Assembly: GCA_016584495.1 (NCBI GenBank)
Contig: WAID01000013.1
Span: forward strand, 372,001 to 436,000
DNA: 64,000 nucleotides
Source: Celoporthe dispersa
Lineage: Eukaryota; Ascomycota; Sordariomycetes; Diaporthales; Cryphonectriaceae
Reading direction: 5' to 3'
The notes below the pieces were generated by a model. The model saw nothing but the letters and a program-made list of their open reading frames with translations. It was not told the origin of the DNA and did not search any database. Position 1 is the first letter of the stretch. Each line of letters begins with the position of its first letter. Made by a program: the position numbers and the translations under genes. This document shows positions 58,374 through 64,000 of the stretch, in pieces.

Positions 58374-59895
58374 CTTGACGGCGACGACAGCGACGATCAG
58401 CTATTCCTGCGAGCCAGCCGCAGAGTTTGGAGACAGCCAGAAAGTGTGTTGGTTGGTGGTGGTGTTGGTGGCCGGGTGGGCGTAGAAGACGAGGTCGCGG
58501 TATAAATCGACCCCTGGCTTGACATGTGCGTATGTCTCTGGAACGGCAGTGTGGCCTGCACAGCTCAAATGCTGACCTAAACAGCAGCAAGCCGCCGACT
58601 ATGACGGAAAAGAGGCGGTCAAAAGTCGCCTCAGTTTCAAGACAAAGGTGGTCCCAACCACTGTTTTTTTATATTATCTTTTTTTTGGAGAGAATGATGA
58701 TGATGATGATGATCAAGATGGTAAAATGGAAATGCAATCTGAAGGACTGAACTGTCAACAGTTCACTCGAATGGACGACAAGAAGGGGAAAAGGGGGAGA
58801 GAGGGGATGTGGTTGCTGTACCGCCGTAGCTGTACCGCTCTCGTGCCCTCTTCACCACCTATACGCCCAATAGACAAGCCCCCTCCCCTCCCCCCCCTAC
58901 GGCTATGTGCGCAGTAGGCAGGCCATTCTGAAGACCCGACCACTGGAGAGGGAGAGCGGGGTCATCCCAGGCCCCAGGCCCCAGACGCCCCCCCTAAAAG
59001 ATCGGCCCAATTCCTAACCAAGCAAACCAGGGCAGGGCGAGGGGCCCGCCAATTGCAAAGCGCTTCCGGTGGAGGGTCGTGACTCCTCTTTCTAACCGCC
59101 GATCAGCGGGCAGGAGGCCCACCAAACAGCACAGAAAGAGCAGCCCACGGTAAAGTAATAGCACCACCAGTGTCGTGACCACCCCCCCCCCGGCCTTGGG
59201 CACCTGCGCTTGTACAGTGGTGCAGCATACGCATACAGCCTAAGATGTAGCCAATTGGAACCAGTTAGGGGCGGCGCATCAATTCCTCTCGGGCAGTCCT
59301 GCAGCAGACCTTGTCCTTTTGTTTTCTTCCTTCCCTTCCCCTTGGCGCTCCTCCTGGATTTCACAACCTCCCCCTGGCCAGCCCGGGACCAACACCCAGC
59401 AGGCCAACTCATCATGCATGCCTGGGCCCCAGCTCCACCTGGTCACAGGCTGGGTGCTCGAGTCCAGCGGCAAACTCTCGCCAGAGACCCCGGAGTGATG
59501 CTCCGCGGCCTGGAAGGGTGTGTGTCTCGGAACATGACCCGACTTGCGTCTCTCCTCCCTTCAGCATGGGACCATATTGATCCTTCGGACAGCAGCTCAC
59601 CTTTGCATCTGCCACTCCGGGACCCGCTGGGGGCCTGTGTCTTGGGCCTTGCCATGCTCAGAGGTATGCATCATGTTCGATCATTGGGTGATCAGGACTA
59701 GCTGAGTCTGTCTGGACGGTAAACCCAGTGCTGCTCAGCAGCCATCATATTAGTTATGTTGTACATATATACAGTACAATACATACATACATACATATAC
59801 ACACACGACATGCCATCAAGTACTTACACAACACCCCTGATCATCCGTGCTATGCTATGTTCACACATAAATGCCCTGCTCCCCATCATCCCCGC
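58374..59895. other. Spacer, two 3'/5' flanks, no gene
   Basis: About 1.5 kb. A (GAT)n microsatellite lies at about 58693-58714; a C-run is near 59181. Frames are short and unlike known proteins. Confidence 0.4.
58693..58714. repeat. (GAT)n microsatellite
   Basis: Seven or so GAT/ATG units in the promoter-side flank of the SH-repeat protein gene. Confidence 0.8.
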
Positions 59896-62006
59896 CTACG
59901 AGATATACACAGGAAGCCTGCTACCGTACAGCTCACTCTTGCCGATCTGCACATCCTTCTTGTGGAAGTCGTGCAGCAGCAGCCAGCACAGCATCCGGAA
60001 CACGAGCGTGCACCAGATATCCCCCGTCTCCTCCTGGTGCCTCTCGTGCAGCCTCCGCAGCTTCTCGCTCACGTCCACGCCGGGCGTCGCCGGCCCTCCC
60101 GGCACAAACAGCGTCGGCGTTCGTGAGCCGCGCCGCGGGCGTGACGTCGCTGTGGCTGCTGCTGCTGTCGTCGCCGGCGGTCGTCTCCCCCGACCATCGA
60201 GGCCAAGTCGGTGCGCGACGCTACCGAGGGGACGTAGGGAGCCGTGGTGCGCTTCTTGAGCGACTCGGGGCAGCTCACCATCACGTTGCGCAGCACCGTG
60301 GTGAAGTAGATCTCCATCAGCTTGGCGTTTCGCACCTCCGGCGCCGCCGAGTTGAGGTCCTCAAACGCCGGCGACGACAGCAGCGTCGAGTCCTCGCTCT
60401 CGTGGTGGGACTGGGCGTGGGGGGACGTCGGGTGCGTGCTGCTGCTGCTGGTGCCGTTGGCGGCGGCGGGCTCGTTGAGCATCTTCATGACCTCCTGCAC
60501 GTGCTCGCGCACCACGAGCTTGACCATCCTGCACTTGGCCTCGCGGGCGTCCTTGTCGTCGGGGGCGAGGTACCTGTCGCACCGCTCGATGGACCGGTGC
60601 AGACAGCCCAGCAGCGTCAGCGAGAAGTCATCCTCGTCGGACCAGTTCTTGAGCTGCGCGGCCAGCTCGTCGCTCCAGCCCAGGAGCACGTGGAGGTGCT
60701 CCGTCAGCGGCGACAGGTACTCGTCGTCCTTGAGGGCCTTGTGGAACTCGAGGAGGAGCTTGCGCAGGGAGAAGTTCTTGCGGTTCCAGCTGAAGGTTGT
60801 CGGGTTGGGCAGGAAGCGGTAGTACGTGTCGGGGATGTAGACGGACTTGGCCACCATGCCCAGGACCTCAAATATGACTGCGCGCGGTTAGCAGGAGACC
60901 CCGGGTCAGGCCGCACTCGGTCATCGGAGAACTCACCAGGGAAGAGATGGCCGTGCTTCTTCTTGTCGTCCCGGAAGTAGTTGGTCGTCTTGGAGTTGCA
61001 GCCGTAGTGGGTGAGGGACTCCGTAAGCTCGGTGGTGTTGCCGAACTGGAGCACGCCCGTGTTCTTGGGGTCCTCGTTGTCGTAAGGCATCTTGCCCTTG
61101 CCGCCGGGAGGCCCGGGCCGGTAGATGGTCGACACGTTGCCAAAGGCCAGCAGCTTGATCTCCTCGTTGGGGATGATGCGGTGCTGCCCGAACGTGTTCT
61201 GCCCGTAGACCTGGAACGAGAACATGATGCCCAGGTCGTCCACCTCGTGGCCCGTGAGCAGGTAGCCGTTGCCCTCGGCGTGGTACTTGTTCTGGGACCG
61301 GTCGAACTCGCGCCAGTGCAGGCCCAGCATGGCCGCCATCTCGACCATGTGGCACATGGCCGTCGTGGCGTACGGCTTCTTGATCTCGGACGGCATGACG
61401 TCCCAGCTCTTGCGCTTGGGCTGGATGGCCGCGACCACCGAGTGCTTCTGCCAGGGCGCCACATGCTCCGGCAGCTCCGCTACGCGCTTGGGGCCCAGCG
61501 CCGCCCTGTCGCCCGCCAGCTTCTCGGTCTGCCAGCTCTGGCTGGCCCGCTCCATGGCGTGCAGTGCCTGCAGCAGGATGTACCAGTTGGCCCGCTCGTT
61601 GTCCGCCGTGTGCACGTCCTCGTTGAGCTTCTTGGAGTCCTTGAGCTTGTCCTTGTCCGCGTTCTCCTTCTCCACCGAGGGTGTCTTGGTCTCCCTCTCG
61701 CTCTCAGGCGTGCCCTGGATATGCCAGAGCGGCGTGTTGGGTCCCTTGGCGCCCAGAGGGCCCCCTCGTGTTGTCGGGCGGGCACATGAAGATGACGGGC
61801 GACTCGAACTGGGTCTCGAAGCGGAGCTCCGACACACGGAACCTCCTCTTCCTCGTCACGGACCAGTCGCCCATGACTTGTTGACCACAGTTCTTGTAAC
61901 CTTCAGCCGAGGAGAAGTATTGCTGAAGCAGCTGGAGGACCGTCCCGATCAGGGCGATGACCGAGACGATCAGGGCCACCACGGCCACAGCGTCTGAAGA
62001 GTCCAT
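59896..62006 (-). CDS. Large membrane-anchored fungal protein (modin-like), three frame breaks
   Basis: Exons 62006-60937 and 60877-59896. Removing one extra base at each of 61761-61765, 60187-60191 and about 60105-60113 gives 682 residues with correct phases. An N-terminal helix (AVVALIVSVIALIGTVLQLL) is followed by a Q-Y-F region and GDWSVTRKRRFRVSELRFETQFESPVIF, a pattern I recall from Pezizomycotina proteins that databases sometimes label modin. Further parts include HMVEMAAMLGLHWREFDRSQNKYHAEGNGYLL, VYGQNTFGQHRIIP, a long helical DEYLSPLTEHLHVLLGWSDELAAQL stretch and a C-terminal segment with WCTLVFRMLCWLLLHDFHKKDVQI. No enzymatic motifs are seen. Function is unknown; the label is from memory only. 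Confidence 0.8.
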
Positions 62007-64000
62007 CTTGAGAGGATGACTTCTTTTCCTCTCCCAGTATTAATGAATTGGGCTCGACAAGACTAGTGACCAAGGGGGGGAGGGGGGAAAAGGAGAGAGA
62101 AAAAGAAAGGCTGAATATCAGAAATAGGATATGCAGTAGTGAAAAGAGGAGTCGTGGTGGTTGATGATGATATTGAGGGTAACAGTATATGTCGAGGGTT
62201 TAACCGCACACTGCGATCTCAACCAGCGTCGCAGAGAAGGGCTGCGGTTGTCCTTTTGAACCTGTCAAAACACCAAGCATGCTCTGCGAAGGACGGGATG
62301 AGGGTCAAAGCTGTGAATGAAAACAATTACAAGGGGCCCGGCAGCTCCTCTTTAAAAAGATCCAACAAGGCTGAGGTCGGAGCTGAAAATCGCCAAAGAA
62401 AATCATCTAAGCCAAGGGCCTTTTACGCGCCAGCAGCCGCGCACGGGGAGGGAAGCTCCTGGCCCGCCGCGAAGGATCACGATCAATCATACGGACCCGA
62501 TACCGAAGATCAAATAGCGGTCACCAACAGGGGTGAGGGGGCGTTCCTGAATATGTGACAGCGGGCGAACAAAACTTGACGACTTGCCGCCTAGAAAGCG
62601 GGCAACACATCCACAGCAACCCACCCTGCGCAGCGACAAAAAAAAAGAGAGAGAGAGAGGAGAGAGATGGTCTCCTTGCGCTGAACGCCATCCACTTTCA
62701 GGTATGGCGCATGGATACGCAGCCTGCAGGAAGCACTCGGCAGGTGATGTGAGTGTCAGGACTAGCAACCAACGGGTCGAAAAGTGGCTTGGATCGTCAA
62801 ATCAGGGGCCCTTGTGGAAGGGGGCCCTGTCCTCGAAGGATTTCCTCGGACCCGCCCCGATCCACGAAGCGATCCGCTTCAGAGCCTCAGCTCGAAATGC
62901 CCCTGGTCCTCAGGTGGTCGATAGGCCAGGTTCTCATCACGAGATCATGGGAACAGAACAGGAGAAGTTCTCGAGAGGGGGATGGAGAGAGGCCTCGGAT
63001 TGCCTCGATCTTCCTCACTGAGGAGAGACTTGTCCATTTGGTCCAATCCAGAGACTTGCACGTATAATATCTGAAAGATTCTCGAAGAGGTTGGTTGCCT
63101 TGATGCCAACATCGCAGATATGAAACATCAACAGGACGTCTCAACTGACCCCCTGCAGTATGCAGCACAGGCTGGTTCGACACAACAGACAAAGTTTGTC
63201 GGTAGTTGGAGCTGACACTTGCGCTTCAGCTTGGTCTTTTCCAGAGCTCCCCCTTTGGTGGTGTATCCGGCTCGGGCCACTATTGATATACTAGCAACAA
63301 CCAGAGCTCTCAGTAATATCTGACTCGCATTACAGCTGCAGCGACACACCAAGAGAGGGGAGGGACGCTCCAAGGTTGCTTGTACACATATTGTTGAAGC
63401 TCATAAAATGATCCACAACCGCGTACGTTTCAGAGTATACATGTTGAGTTCGAAGGAGCAAAATCCTCAATAGTCATCGTCGCTGATCATATGCCTCGGC
63501 GTGCGTATCGTTGCTCGATCGATCTGTGGACCTTTGGCACTCTGTAGGGTTGACGATCGAAGGAGCATGCGGGCGGCCGACACAGCACAACGCGGTCGCG
63601 TTCACATCTGATTCTGGGGCAGGCTGGTTTTCCCCCAAGTCGAGGGAGGCATCTGGATCCTCACAATCCCGGCCACGCTCGTGACTTCAATCCCCAGAGC
63701 ATCCGTCTAGTGGTCCTCAGATTCAGCTCCAGAGCGCTTGCTCAGTGATCACTGAGAGATGGTACTGAAAATGGATCTAGATCCACTGCATCTGTGAGGT
63801 GGCTGGCTGTCATGGCACCAGCATCGCTGTCGAAGAAGTCCGAGCGTACGTCTTGAAGGCTACCAGTGGTAGACCCGACCACACGAACCAGGACTCGCGG
63901 CCCAATTTCTGCTTGGGCCATTGTAACACAACATTGAAGCCACAGTCGGCAAGCTTTTACAGGTCCGATGGTTGGCTGACCAAAGCCAGAGCGCTAAGCA
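62007..64000. other. Right-hand spacer without a supported gene
   Basis: About 2 kb to the window edge. Contains the promoter of the modin-like gene, purine-rich tracts at 62075-62110 and 62638-62670, and short frames without family features. A gene that begins beyond the window cannot be excluded. Confidence 0.4.

Noticed and set aside
60947..61789. Long plus-strand frame over the modin-like gene
   Set aside because: Antisense shadow caused by strong third-position GC bias. Composition is Val/Leu/Arg-rich with no motifs.

Overview
The window is nuclear DNA of a filamentous ascomycete (Pezizomycotina, probably Sordariomycetes-like; no species is claimed). The signs are many short introns (about 50-140 nt) with GTRAGT donors and CTAAC-type branch points, GC-rich third codon positions, closely spaced genes on both strands, and families such as ascomycete laccase, GH71 mutanase, DUF3500, a Vps62-like secreted protein and fungal AAAP and ACS permeases. 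I find 24 supported genes, one of them cut by the left edge. No tRNA, rRNA, CRISPR array or intact transposon was recognised.

Left region (1-12.4 kb) is catabolic. A DapA-family aldolase, an aldo-keto reductase and a D-galactonate dehydratase look like a non-phosphorylating sugar-acid module (2-keto-3-deoxy acid to pyruvate plus glyceraldehyde to glycerol). Next to it, four genes encode the consecutive lower steps of kynurenine/3-hydroxyanthranilate degradation: 3-hydroxyanthranilate 3,4-dioxygenase, ACMS decarboxylase, aminomuconate-semialdehyde dehydrogenase and a RidA-type 2-aminomuconate deaminase. A second aldo-keto reductase follows. This is the best candidate for a little-described fungal gene cluster.

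Middle region (13-43 kb): a two-helix membrane microprotein, a secreted serine carboxypeptidase with about 14 exons including an 8-nt one, a BAHD/TRI101-type acyltransferase, an M3 oligopeptidase with a tail-to-tail amidohydrolase, a GH71 alpha-1,3-glucanase, a basic protein of unknown function, an AAAP amino-acid permease, and a convergent pair of an ACS/MFS permease and an Osm1-type flavoprotein reductase. The spacers at 25.0-27.3, 29.7-32.4 and 36.1-38.8 kb are gene-poor.

Right region (43-64 kb): a 61-residue tail-anchored protein, an SDR with a GC-AG intron, a small secreted protein, a laccase with 20- and 23-nt exons, a DUF3500 protein, a secreted Vps62-like protein, a membrane protein with an SH-rich repeat, and a large membrane-anchored protein of the kind labelled modin.

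Data quality: at least 11 of the genes are broken by single-base indels, mostly in runs of G, C, A or T. In every case where exon phases can be checked, undoing the indel restores a full-length family member with correct intron phases. I read these as sequencing or assembly errors rather than pseudogenes, and give spans for the intended genes.
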